Counted from the first letter of the stretch, positions 1-6,578 are shown. The stretch: DNA of 7,552 nt from Hyphomicrobiales bacterium (GCA_021775795.1 JAJFHB010000121.1:1-7552), one strand, 5' to 3'. Translations and numbers: made by a program. The notes: generated from the sequence alone by a model not told the origin.

Positions 1-175
1 GGGGTATTCGCGAAATCTTCCCCTGGAACGGATGGCGCGCGATGCCCGTATGTTCACCATCGGCGGCGGCACTGCACAAATGCTGCGCAATCTCATCGCC
101 GGCCGTCTCCTGGATATGAAGACACCGCAGACCCGTGATGGCTACTCCAGATTGGCGGAAAAGGATCTGGCATGA
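1..175 (+). CDS. Acyl-CoA dehydrogenase, C-terminal end (5' truncated by window)
   Basis: The frame starting at base 2 gives 57 residues before TGA at 173-175. The segment RMARDARMFTIGGGTAQMLR followed by NLIAGRLL matches the last helices of flavin-dependent acyl-CoA dehydrogenases, where an R-D-(A/S)-R element and a GGT(S/A)E-like element contact FAD across the tetramer. Here the usual acidic residue after GGT is replaced by AQ. The enzyme family introduces an alpha,beta double bond into acyl-CoA thioesters and passes electrons to electron-transfer flavoprotein. The tail does not resemble glutaryl-CoA dehydrogenase, which normally ends with a YEGTHD-type motif, so a general or branched short-chain enzyme is more likely. 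The stop overlaps the start of the next gene (ATGA), which suggests translational coupling and a shared operon. Substrate cannot be inferred from this fragment. Confidence 0.88.
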   Translation, partial: GYSRNLPLERMARDARMFTIGGGTAQMLRNLIAGRLLDMKTPQTRDGYSRLAEKDLA

Positions 176-1782
176 GCAGTACGGTCGCGGAAACAATCGC
201 CCGCCGCCTGTTCGCGGCAGGCTGCCGTTACGCATTTGGCATACCTGGCGGCGAAGTCCTGGCACTGATGGATGCCTTGAAGCGCCACAGGATCGAGGTC
301 ATCCTGACCAAACACGAAAACTGCGCCGGCTTTATGGGCGAGGGCATACATCATTTCGACGGCGCACCGGCAGTTCTTATAGCCACAATCGGCCCGGGCC
401 TTGCAAACGCTGTCAACGTCATTGCCAATGCCCATCAAGATCGCGTTCCGATGATTGTGTTGACCGGTTGCGTTTCAGCCGCTCACGAACATTCCTATAC
501 GCATCAGGTGTTCGACCATCTTGCCCTGATCAAACCCATTTCGAAGCAGGCTTTTCGGGTCGGCACGGCAAACGCGGTTGATGTGGCGGACAAGGCTGTT
601 GCCATTGCCACCACTGGCCGGCCGGGGCCGGTATTGCTTGATGTGCCGGTAGACGTCCAGACAGAACCCGCTCTAGGACCTGAGCGTATCAACAGGCCAG
701 CACCGTCGCGTCTTGCTCCGGCACCGGGAGGTGATCTTGAGGCTGTTCGAAAGTGGCTGAAGTTTGCCGAAAGGCCTCTCGTAATTGCCGGCGTTGATGC
801 CCTCAACCAGGAAGCCGAGACAGCCATCTCGAGCTTCTGCCACACCTACAATGCACCGCTCATCACCACCTACAAGGGCAAGGGCATCATTCCTGAAGAT
901 GACCCGTTGGTTCTCGGAGGTGCCGGACTGTCCCCGCGCATCGATGCCCATTTGCTGCCTCTCGTGCGCAAGGCTGACTGTGTCGTGCTGGCAGGATATG
1001 ACCCAATCGAAATGCGCACCGGCTGGCAGCATCCGTGGGGATCAAACTCCCGCGTCGTTGAGCTTACACCTGAACCAAATACCCACTACATGCACATCGC
1101 CCCAATCACCTTTGTCTGTGATATCGCCGCCGGTCTTGCTGCCATCAGTGAAGAAGTTGAACCGCGTAAAACCTGGACTGACGCTCTTTTGTCCGACACC
1201 AAGGCCGCCATACATGGCTCCCACGGCCTCAGTGAAAACTGGGGACCGGCAGCCATTGTCGACGAGTGCCGCAAACTGCTGCCAAGAGAAACAATAATCA
1301 CCGCCGACAGCGGCGCTCACCGAATTCTCCTGAGCCAGGCATGGGAGTGCTACGAATCCCGCGGCATGCTGCAATCAAGCGCCTTGTGCACCATGGGGTG
1401 CGCGGTGCCTCTGGCCCTTGGCCGCAAGCTGGCGGAACCGGACCGCCCCGTTGTGGCATTTGTCGGTGATGCCGGTTTTGAGATGTTCCTGGGTGAACTC
1501 GCGACTGCGCGGGACCTCAAGTTGAAAGTCCCCATCGTTGTGTTTGTGGACGAAAGCCTTGCCCTGATCGAGTTGAAGCAACGCGGCTCGCAAATGGGCA
1601 ATCTTGCCGTCGACTTTGAGGCAACTGATTTTCCAGCAATCGCCCGCGCACTTGGTGGTCATGGCACCTGGTGCGATAACCGGACAGAATTGCGCGGCGC
1701 TCTTACGGCGGCTCTCACACGGGAAACATTCACGGTGATTGCGGCGCGGATCAACCGCAAATCCTATGACGGTCGGATTTAG
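172..1782 (+). CDS. Thiamine-diphosphate-dependent enzyme, acetolactate synthase/2-oxo acid decarboxylase superfamily
   Basis: This 536-residue protein has the three-domain layout of ThDP enzymes such as acetolactate synthase and benzoylformate decarboxylase. The N-terminal pyrimidine-binding domain (about 1-165) has GIPGGEVLALMDAL, then KHENCAGFM with Glu49 in the position of the catalytic glutamate that activates ThDP, then IGPGLANAVN and THQVFDH. A central domain spans about 185-330. The C-terminal diphosphate-binding domain (about 355-530) has GDAGFEM at 432-438. The Mg-binding partner, 27 residues after Asp433, is Asp460 in the sequence FVDES. Canonical enzymes have GDG and NN or ND here, so both halves of the motif are altered but a metal ligand remains possible. 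The start at 172 is supported by an AAAGGA Shine-Dalgarno at 160-165, six bases upstream. It overlaps the acyl-CoA dehydrogenase stop and lies 8 bp before the E1 gene, so one operon is likely. Family-level function is decarboxylation or carboligation of a 2-oxo acid. True acetolactate synthase is unlikely because no regulatory small subunit is adjacent. A 2-hydroxyacyl-CoA lyase role is a weaker alternative. Confidence 0.87.
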   Translation: MSSTVAETIARRLFAAGCRYAFGIPGGEVLALMDALKRHRIEVILTKHENCAGFMGEGIHHFDGAPAVLIATIGPGLANAVNVIANAHQDRVPMIVLTGCVSAAHEHSYTHQVFDHLALIKPISKQAFRVGTANAVDVADKAVAIATTGRPGPVLLDVPVDVQTEPALGPERINRPAPSRLAPAPGGDLEAVRKWLKFAERPLVIAGVDALNQEAETAISSFCHTYNAPLITTYKGKGIIPEDDPLVLGGAGLSPRIDAHLLPLVRKADCVVLAGYDPIEMRTGWQHPWGSNSRVVELTPEPNTHYMHIAPITFVCDIAAGLAAISEEVEPRKTWTDALLSDTKAAIHGSHGLSENWGPAAIVDECRKLLPRETIITADSGAHRILLSQAWECYESRGMLQSSALCTMGCAVPLALGRKLAEPDRPVVAFVGDAGFEMFLGELATARDLKLKVPIVVFVDESLALIELKQRGSQMGNLAVDFEATDFPAIARALGGHGTWCDNRTELRGALTAALTRETFTVIAARINRKSYDGRI

Positions 1783-1790
1783 ATTGTTCC

Positions 1791-4550
1791 ATGGGCGTGC
1801 ACGACTTCATTCCCGATGCAGCGCCTGCCTATCTCGAGCACATGCTTGCGCTTTGGAAGAAAAACCCAAAATCCGTATCCGCTGAATGGCGCGCCCTCTT
1901 CGAGAGCCTGGGAGAAACAGTTGACCCGGAGCCATCCAGCGTCAATGGGCAGTCCCTCCAATCGACATCTGCATCTGGTCTTGAGGCGAAGGCTCACGCA
2001 CTCGTACGGGCTTACCGGGAGCGCGGCCATATTGTTGCGACCAGTGATCCGCTCAACCTTTCCAACCCGCAATCTCATCCCGACCTTGAACCCGCATCCC
2101 ATGGCCTTGGAGATGAAACGGGCGGGGAAGCCGTCGATCTGAAGGGCGATGCCCACCTGGGGCGAACGACAGTTTCAGGATTGATCGAACAATTGCGCAA
2201 TATCTATTGCGGCACATTATCGTGTGAGTTCATGCATCTCGATGATCCAGCTCCGCGGGCATGGCTGCAACATGCCATGGAGACCGGTGCGGGTGCTCCC
2301 GATGACAAGAGCCGAATAGACATTCTCAATCACATCCTGAGAGCGGATGTCTTTGAGAGTTTCATGCAAACAAAGTTTCCAACCGCCAAACGTTACGGCA
2401 TGGAAGGATCAGAATCACAGTTACCTCTTGCAGAGCAAATCCTCGCCGAAGCCGCCAGCCTGAATGTCAGCGAAATCGTCATCGGTCCCATGCACCGGGG
2501 GCGCACGACTTTCATGGCAACATTCATGGAAAAACCTCTGGCCGCCGTGTTTGCAGAGTTCAAGGGCCAACCCTGGCATCCAGCCACTCTCGATATCGCC
2601 GGCGATGTCAGCTACCACATGGGGCGTACTGTTGAACGCGCATTGGATGACAGGATCATCCGCCTTTCCATGTGTGATCATCCTTCGCATGTGGAAACCG
2701 TAATTCCTGTGGCATTGGGCCGTACACGGGCCCGCCAGCGCCAGAAAGCAGACGACGAACGCCGACAGGTGCTCGGCTTGATGATGCATACGGATGCAGG
2801 CTTTGCCGGACAGGGGGTTGTTGCAGAGTGCTTCCAGCTAAGTAATGTGCAGGGTTACAGAACCGGCGGCAGCGTTCACGTCATCATCAATAATCAGATC
2901 GGCTTTACGACCGACCAGCGCGATGCGCGCTCATCACGCTATTGTTCCGACATGGGCAAGATCATTCAGGCCCCGGTTCTTCGGGTCAATGGCGATGATC
3001 CTGAAGCAGCCCACCGGGCGGCAACGCTCGCCGTACGCTTCTGGGCCGAGTTCCAACGCGACATCATCATCGATTTTGTCTGCTACCGGCGCCAGGGACA
3101 CAATGAACTTGATGAACCCCGCTACACCCAGCCGGGCAATTACGAAACAATCGAAAAGCGCCCGACAGTGAGGCAACTCTACGGCGACCTGCTTCGCACC
3201 AAAAACCTCGTAACAGCAGAGTGGGAGGACACCAGGGAGCGAGACTACCGGGCAGAGCTTTCTGCAGGGTTTGATAATGCGGAAACCTACCGGCCCAACA
3301 CCGCCGGTTCCGGCAGCACGCCAGCCCTCCCCTTCAGGCGCGTCACAGAAGCGGAAACCGAACACCCCGATCCAGGTGTTCACACTGACAAATTGCGAGA
3401 ATTGAGCAAACGCGTGCATCGCCTTCCAGATGGCTTCACCGTTCATCGCAATCTTGCCCGCCAGTTGAAGGAACGCGCCACTACCGTTGAACAGGGAACC
3501 GGCATCACCTGGGCTACAGCGGAACTCCTTGCTCTCGGCTCCCTGCTCGATGAAGGCACGCCGGTCCGGCTCACCGGTGAAGACACGCGACGGGGCACTT
3601 TCTCCCAGCGCCATGCAGTGCTGTTGGATCAGATCACGAATGCGGAGTATGTGCCGCTTCAAAACCTGTCTTCGCCGCAAGCTGCATTCGAGGTCTTTGA
3701 CAGTCCTTTGAGTGAAGCTGCTGTCCTCGGTTATGAGTATGGTTACAGTCTGGCGGATGTGGAAAGCCTCGTCCTTTGGGAGGCTCAGTTTGGCGATTTC
3801 GTAAATGTCGCTCAATCCTTCATTGATCACTATATTTCCTGCGGTGAGGAAAAATGGCTGGCGCAAAGTGGCCTTGTTCTGCTGCTTCCTCATGGACTTG
3901 AAGGTGGGGGTCCTGAACATTCTTCAGCCCGGCCGGAGCGTTTTCTGCAACTGTGTGCCCGCTACAACATGCAGGTCGTGAATTGCACAACGCCTGCCAA
4001 TCACTTTCACGTCCTTCGGCGCCAAATGAAGCGTGACTTTCGCAAGCCACTCATCGCCATGACACCCAAACGGATGTTGCGTGACCGGGCTGCAGTATCC
4101 GACATTGACACCTTGTGCCCGGGCACAAACTTTCAGCCCGTCATTGCCGATCCCGCGATGATGTCCAAAACAGGGAGCATCGAAAAAATCATCCTGTGCA
4201 GCGGTCGTCTCTACTATGATCTCGACGCCGCGCGTCGGGAGAAGCAGCTGGAGTCCGTTGCGCTTGTTCGCCTCGAAGAACTCTATCCGTTTCCCCACGT
4301 TCAGCTCACCGCGATCATTGCAGCGCATCCGCAGGCGGAAATCATCTGGTGCCAGGAAGAACCAGAGAATGCCGGTGCCTGGAGTTTCCTTGACCGGCGC
4401 CTGGAGTGTGTGCTCGCAGCAGCGAAACATTCAGGCGGCAACGCACGCTATGTAGGCAGACCTGCAAGCCCAACACCTGCTGCCGCCTCGAGGGCTGTTT
4501 ATGAGCGTGAGCAAGATGCGGTGATCGCAACAGCACTACAATCAGGCTGA
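1791..4550 (+). CDS. sucA: 2-oxoglutarate dehydrogenase E1-type subunit (SucA/OdhA family), possibly specialised paralogue
   Basis: This 919-residue protein aligns by eye along the whole E1o family. An N-terminal E1o motif (about 12-37, AYLEHMLALWKKNP and AEWRALF) is of the kind that docks on the E2 core. HRGR is at 235-238 and PSHVE at 298-302, both carrying histidines expected in the active site. The ThDP/Mg region runs from HTDAGFAGQG (333-342) to INNQIGFTT (366-374). CYRRQGHNELDEP lies at 431-443. The transketolase-like C-terminal half has RGTFSQRHAV, WEAQFGDF, LLLPHGLEGGGPEHSSAR and WCQEEPENAGAWSF. The family decarboxylates 2-oxoglutarate and reductively succinylates the E2 lipoyl group. 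Several usually invariant spots differ: HRGRTT for HRGRLN, HTDAGF for HGDA(A/S)F, DHPSH for NPSH, and FVNVAQ for FANGAQ. No sucB or lpd gene follows, so it either borrows an E2/E3 from elsewhere, acts as a stand-alone decarboxylase or carboligase, or uses another 2-oxo acid such as 2-oxoadipate (DHTKD1-like). The gene symbol is given at family level only. The start is 8 bp after the previous stop with a weak Shine-Dalgarno, suggesting coupling. Confidence 0.9.
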   Translation: MGVHDFIPDAAPAYLEHMLALWKKNPKSVSAEWRALFESLGETVDPEPSSVNGQSLQSTSASGLEAKAHALVRAYRERGHIVATSDPLNLSNPQSHPDLEPASHGLGDETGGEAVDLKGDAHLGRTTVSGLIEQLRNIYCGTLSCEFMHLDDPAPRAWLQHAMETGAGAPDDKSRIDILNHILRADVFESFMQTKFPTAKRYGMEGSESQLPLAEQILAEAASLNVSEIVIGPMHRGRTTFMATFMEKPLAAVFAEFKGQPWHPATLDIAGDVSYHMGRTVERALDDRIIRLSMCDHPSHVETVIPVALGRTRARQRQKADDERRQVLGLMMHTDAGFAGQGVVAECFQLSNVQGYRTGGSVHVIINNQIGFTTDQRDARSSRYCSDMGKIIQAPVLRVNGDDPEAAHRAATLAVRFWAEFQRDIIIDFVCYRRQGHNELDEPRYTQPGNYETIEKRPTVRQLYGDLLRTKNLVTAEWEDTRERDYRAELSAGFDNAETYRPNTAGSGSTPALPFRRVTEAETEHPDPGVHTDKLRELSKRVHRLPDGFTVHRNLARQLKERATTVEQGTGITWATAELLALGSLLDEGTPVRLTGEDTRRGTFSQRHAVLLDQITNAEYVPLQNLSSPQAAFEVFDSPLSEAAVLGYEYGYSLADVESLVLWEAQFGDFVNVAQSFIDHYISCGEEKWLAQSGLVLLLPHGLEGGGPEHSSARPERFLQLCARYNMQVVNCTTPANHFHVLRRQMKRDFRKPLIAMTPKRMLRDRAAVSDIDTLCPGTNFQPVIADPAMMSKTGSIEKIILCSGRLYYDLDAARREKQLESVALVRLEELYPFPHVQLTAIIAAHPQAEIIWCQEEPENAGAWSFLDRRLECVLAAAKHSGGNARYVGRPASPTPAAASRAVYEREQDAVIATALQSG
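4542..4550. other. 9-bp convergent gene overlap with palindromic shared stop codons
   Basis: The bases TCAGGCTGA form an odd palindrome (TCAG-g-CTGA). The last three bases are the TGA of the E1 gene on the plus strand, and the first three read as TGA for the oxidoreductase gene on the minus strand. No space remains for a conventional intergenic terminator, and I see no GC-rich hairpin with a T-run on either side, so the two transcripts probably overlap. Confidence 0.85.
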
Positions 4551-5642
4551 CAGGCGCTCCACAGCCAGATCACCGAGCCAAAGGCTGGCGGTGAGGCCGG
4601 GAGATTCAATTCCAAAAAAATTGACCAGGCCTTCAAGGCCATGAACTTCCGGGCCCTCAATACGAAAATCCGCTGTTTTTTCCAGGCTTACCTTCGGCCG
4701 GATGCCGGCGTATCCGGGTTGCAGAACACCCACCGGCAGTCCCGGCCAGTAGCGGCGAACGGAAGTTTCGAAGGCTTCGCGCTGTTCCATACCGACGTCA
4801 TAATCGATCTCGTCAATGACCTCAGCATCCGGGCCAAACCGAGCCTGACCGGCAACATCGAGAGTGAGATGGACACCAAGCCCGTGCGCAATGGGCACGG
4901 GATAGATCAAGCGTTCAAAGGGCGGGCGGGCAGGCAGGCTGAAGTAGCTGCCCTTTACATAGTAAAGTTGAGGCACATGCTGGCGCGGCAGGCCTTCCGT
5001 TGCAGAGGCAATGCCAACTGAACCAAGTCCAGCGCAATTTACCACCCGCGGCGCCTTGATGGCAAAGTCACCATCTGCGTTACTTGTGTGAACCTCGAAC
5101 CCCCCAGTTCCAGACACAATCCGCTCAACGCTCGTGTTAAGCGCAAGCATGGCGCCATGATCCTCCGCTTCTCCAAGCAGAGACAACATATAGGAATGGC
5201 TGTCGATGATACCAGTAGACGGTGAGGCCAGCGCCCCGGTACAGCTCAGTGCCGGCTCCAGCGCCAGCGTCTCCTTCGCCGTCAGCAGGGTTGTGTCATC
5301 AACGCCGTTGATTTCGGCCTGCGCCTGAATACCTGCCAGCCTTGCCAGTTCTTCCTCGTTGGTTGCGACCACGAGCTTGCCAATGCGCTTGTGCGGCACA
5401 CCATGGCTCTCGAGGAAATCATAGAGCCGCCATTTTCCCGAAACACAACCACGGCCTTTCAGGCTGCCCGTGGCATAATAAAGGCCTGCATGGATAACTT
5501 CTGAGTTTCGCGAACTCGTCTCATTGCCGATAACCGCGCCACGTTCGATGATCACACAATCCAGCCCGCTTCGCGCCAGAGCCCGCGCTGCCGCAAGCCC
5601 TACAACCCCGGCACCGATGATCACGCACTGTGTATCAAACAC
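4542..5642 (-). CDS. FAD-dependent 2-hydroxyacid oxidoreductase, LhgO/L-2-hydroxyglutarate dehydrogenase-like (DAO superfamily)
   Basis: This 366-residue protein begins with a Rossmann FAD-binding motif (VIIGAGVVGLAAA, Gly10/12/15), followed by Glu33 at the end of the second strand, which usually binds the FAD ribose. The family signature TSSRNSEVIHAGLYY (42-56), then GSLKGRGCV and GKLVVAT (88-94), is typical of COG0579 L-2-hydroxyglutarate oxidases. The C-terminal substrate/FAD region contains HGLGVHLTLD (253-262), GYAGIRPK (310-317) and NFFGIESPGLT (341-351). It is somewhat shorter than E. coli LhgO (about 420 residues), so the substrate may be another 2-hydroxy acid. LhgO oxidises L-2-hydroxyglutarate to 2-oxoglutarate and passes electrons to the quinone pool. 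No signal peptide or membrane helix is visible. The start is GTG: an in-frame stop lies at 5663-5661, there is no upstream ATG, and GAAGGA sits 10 bases upstream. The gene lies 33 bp downstream of the dioxygenase gene, probably co-transcribed, and overlaps the E1 gene tail-to-tail by 9 bp. Confidence 0.85.
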   Translation of the reverse strand: MFDTQCVIIGAGVVGLAAARALARSGLDCVIIERGAVIGNETSSRNSEVIHAGLYYATGSLKGRGCVSGKWRLYDFLESHGVPHKRIGKLVVATNEEELARLAGIQAQAEINGVDDTTLLTAKETLALEPALSCTGALASPSTGIIDSHSYMLSLLGEAEDHGAMLALNTSVERIVSGTGGFEVHTSNADGDFAIKAPRVVNCAGLGSVGIASATEGLPRQHVPQLYYVKGSYFSLPARPPFERLIYPVPIAHGLGVHLTLDVAGQARFGPDAEVIDEIDYDVGMEQREAFETSVRRYWPGLPVGVLQPGYAGIRPKVSLEKTADFRIEGPEVHGLEGLVNFFGIESPGLTASLWLGDLAVERLSA

Positions 5643-5652
5643 TTGCCACTTG

Positions 5653-5658
5653 TCCTTC
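5653..5658 (-). promoter_or_regulatory. Ribosome binding site deciding the GTG start of the LhgO-like gene
   Basis: On the minus strand GAAGGA precedes the GTG at 5642-5640 by 10 bases. The reading frame closes upstream at TGA (5663-5661) without passing an ATG, so this site supports the rare GTG start. The site lies in the 33-bp gap after the dioxygenase gene. Confidence 0.6.
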
Positions 5659-5675
5659 GTTCACCAATAGGCCGG

Positions 5676-6488
5676 TCACGATGTTTGCGCATACACGACC
5701 GGAAATTCCGGCGCGTCAAAGGGAGCGCCATCCTCGAAGGTCAGATCAGGGAAAGGCGGGGAAGTGCGTCCCAGCCGGCGCTTGAATGTTGCATCATCGC
5801 CCACCCATCTGGTGGAAATGACCCGGCGCCGGTTCGGTGACGCGTTGGCAGGAGCCCCATGAAGCGTGCGGAAATGAAAGGCCACCGCATCGCCTGGCTG
5901 CATCTCCCATCCAAGAATATCAAAATCTTCGCGATGCACGTCAACGTCTGGCACATCGATACTCTCGTCGCCCTCATACAGTGATGTTCCATCAAAGCGC
6001 TTCGGCCTGAACTCGCTCCCCCAAAGGTGTGACGTCGCCACATATTCGATCGAGATTTCTCGCGACACCGGATCGAGCGGCAACCAGAAACTTACCGACT
6101 GGAGGCCATCGACCAGATAGTAGGGCTGATCCTGATGCCACGGTGTCACGACGCTGGTACCAGGCTCCTTCACCAGCACATGATCGTGAAAGATCCGCGA
6201 TGTTTTTGAGCTCATCAGGCGCGCCGCCAGTTCACCGGCCGTCGAATTGAGGATAAAATCCCGGTAGGCGGGAATACGATGCCAGTTGCAGAAATCCTGA
6301 AAGAAGGGCGCTGATCCGTCTTCAGGCCTGTAGGTCCGCTCAAACGGGCTTGGGCTCGCCTGATTTTCCTCAATGCCCTGCTTCAGCGGCTCAACCCAAT
6401 CAGCAAAGACGCCTCGCAAAACCTGAACGCCCTTTGCCTGAAAGAGCTCGATATCTGCATCTGATATCAGATCACCGGTACTGCTCAT
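5676..6488 (-). CDS. Phytanoyl-CoA dioxygenase (PhyH) family Fe(II)/2-oxoglutarate-dependent oxygenase
   Basis: This 270-residue protein has the double-stranded beta-helix metal site of the PhyH family. WHQDQPYY supplies His118 and Asp120 (HxD), His210 in FHFRTLHGAPANAS is the distal iron ligand, and Arg221, eleven residues later, matches the spacing of the arginine that binds the 2-oxoglutarate carboxylate in human PHYH. The segments SVSFWLPLDP (131-140), IEYVATSHLWG (147-157) and MQPGDAVAFH (196-205) are also typical. The family couples decarboxylation of 2-oxoglutarate to succinate with hydroxylation of a substrate, often at C-2 of an acyl-CoA, but members also act on ectoine, phosphonates and other small molecules. 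The substrate here is therefore not settled. The start at 6488 is well supported by AGGAG six bases upstream. It is the first gene of a probable two-gene operon with the LhgO-like oxidoreductase, divergent from an acyl-CoA synthetase gene. All catalytic residues are present. Confidence 0.9.
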   Translation of the reverse strand: MSSTGDLISDADIELFQAKGVQVLRGVFADWVEPLKQGIEENQASPSPFERTYRPEDGSAPFFQDFCNWHRIPAYRDFILNSTAGELAARLMSSKTSRIFHDHVLVKEPGTSVVTPWHQDQPYYLVDGLQSVSFWLPLDPVSREISIEYVATSHLWGSEFRPKRFDGTSLYEGDESIDVPDVDVHREDFDILGWEMQPGDAVAFHFRTLHGAPANASPNRRRVISTRWVGDDATFKRRLGRTSPPFPDLTFEDGAPFDAPEFPVVYAQTS

Positions 6489-6494
6489 GGCAAT

Positions 6495-6499
6495 CTCCT
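6495..6499 (-). promoter_or_regulatory. Ribosome binding site of the PhyH-family gene
   Basis: AGGAG on the minus strand lies six bases before the ATG at 6488-6486 and fixes that start. It abuts the imperfect TGAAC-N4-GTT element at 6499-6512, sharing base 6499. Confidence 0.7.
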
Positions 6500-6540
6500 G
6501 AACACACGTTTCCTCGCCGTTTTATATCGATTGATGGGCT

Positions 6541-6554
6541 TGAACGCCAGTTCA
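6541..6554. repeat. Perfect inverted repeat TGAAC-N4-GTTCA, candidate operator
   Basis: Five-base arms TGAAC (6541-6545) and GTTCA (6550-6554) flank gcca. The size and symmetry suit a dimeric transcription factor site. A weaker copy lies at 6499-6512. The site sits between the AT-rich core and the preferred synthetase start at 6579. Confidence 0.4.
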
Positions 6555-6578
6555 GCTATCTCCACAATCGCCTCCGCA

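Larger units (their letters stand above)
6489..6578. promoter_or_regulatory. Divergent intergenic region with candidate paired operators and AT-rich promoter core
   Basis: This 90-bp gap separates the minus-strand dioxygenase gene from the plus-strand acyl-CoA synthetase gene, so it should hold two promoters. It contains a perfect inverted repeat TGAAC-gcca-GTTCA at 6541-6554. A related element, TGAAC-acac-GTTTC, lies at 6499-6512 with a partly decayed right half. The two start exactly 42 bp apart, about four helical turns. Between them is TTTATATCGAT (6521-6531), the only AT-rich stretch. On the minus strand this reads TATAAA, a possible -10 element. On the plus strand, TTATAT at 6522-6527 lies 17-18 bp from CTGAAC (6498-6503), a weak -35 candidate. 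A regulator binding both elements could control both directions. All of this is inference from pattern; no regulator gene is in the window. Confidence 0.4.

Noticed and set aside
135..581. Plus-strand open frame of 148 codons overlapping the start of the ThDP enzyme gene
   Set aside because: The translation is arginine- and proline-rich and low in similarity to any family, while the overlapping frame encodes clear ThDP-enzyme motifs.
172..1782. Assignment of the ThDP enzyme as 2-hydroxyacyl-CoA lyase or oxalyl-CoA decarboxylase
   Set aside because: The pairing with a PhyH protein is suggestive, but the visible motifs (THQVFDH, middle domain, altered GDA/VD) look closer to the acetolactate-synthase-like group and I cannot identify CoA-binding residues. 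The idea is left as an alternative, not a call.
2934..3920. Long open frame of 328 codons on the minus strand, antisense to the E1 gene
   Set aside because: It lies wholly inside a region whose plus strand encodes strongly conserved E1 motifs. Its translation shows no recognisable domain and it has no supporting context, as expected for a shadow frame in GC-rich DNA.
4613..4640. Near-perfect palindrome GGCCTTCAAGGCC next to an A-run (T-run on the minus strand), resembling a terminator
   Set aside because: It lies inside the oxidoreductase coding sequence, over conserved codons. The A-run encodes the two phenylalanines of NFFGIES, the palindrome leaves almost no loop, and termination here would cut the minus-strand message before its stop.
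6541..6554. GAAC-N4-GTTC resembles the Gram-positive LexA (SOS) box
   Set aside because: The flanking genes are metabolic and the window looks alphaproteobacterial, where LexA recognises a GTTC-N7-GTTC direct repeat. An SOS role is therefore unlikely, and the element is kept only as a generic operator candidate.
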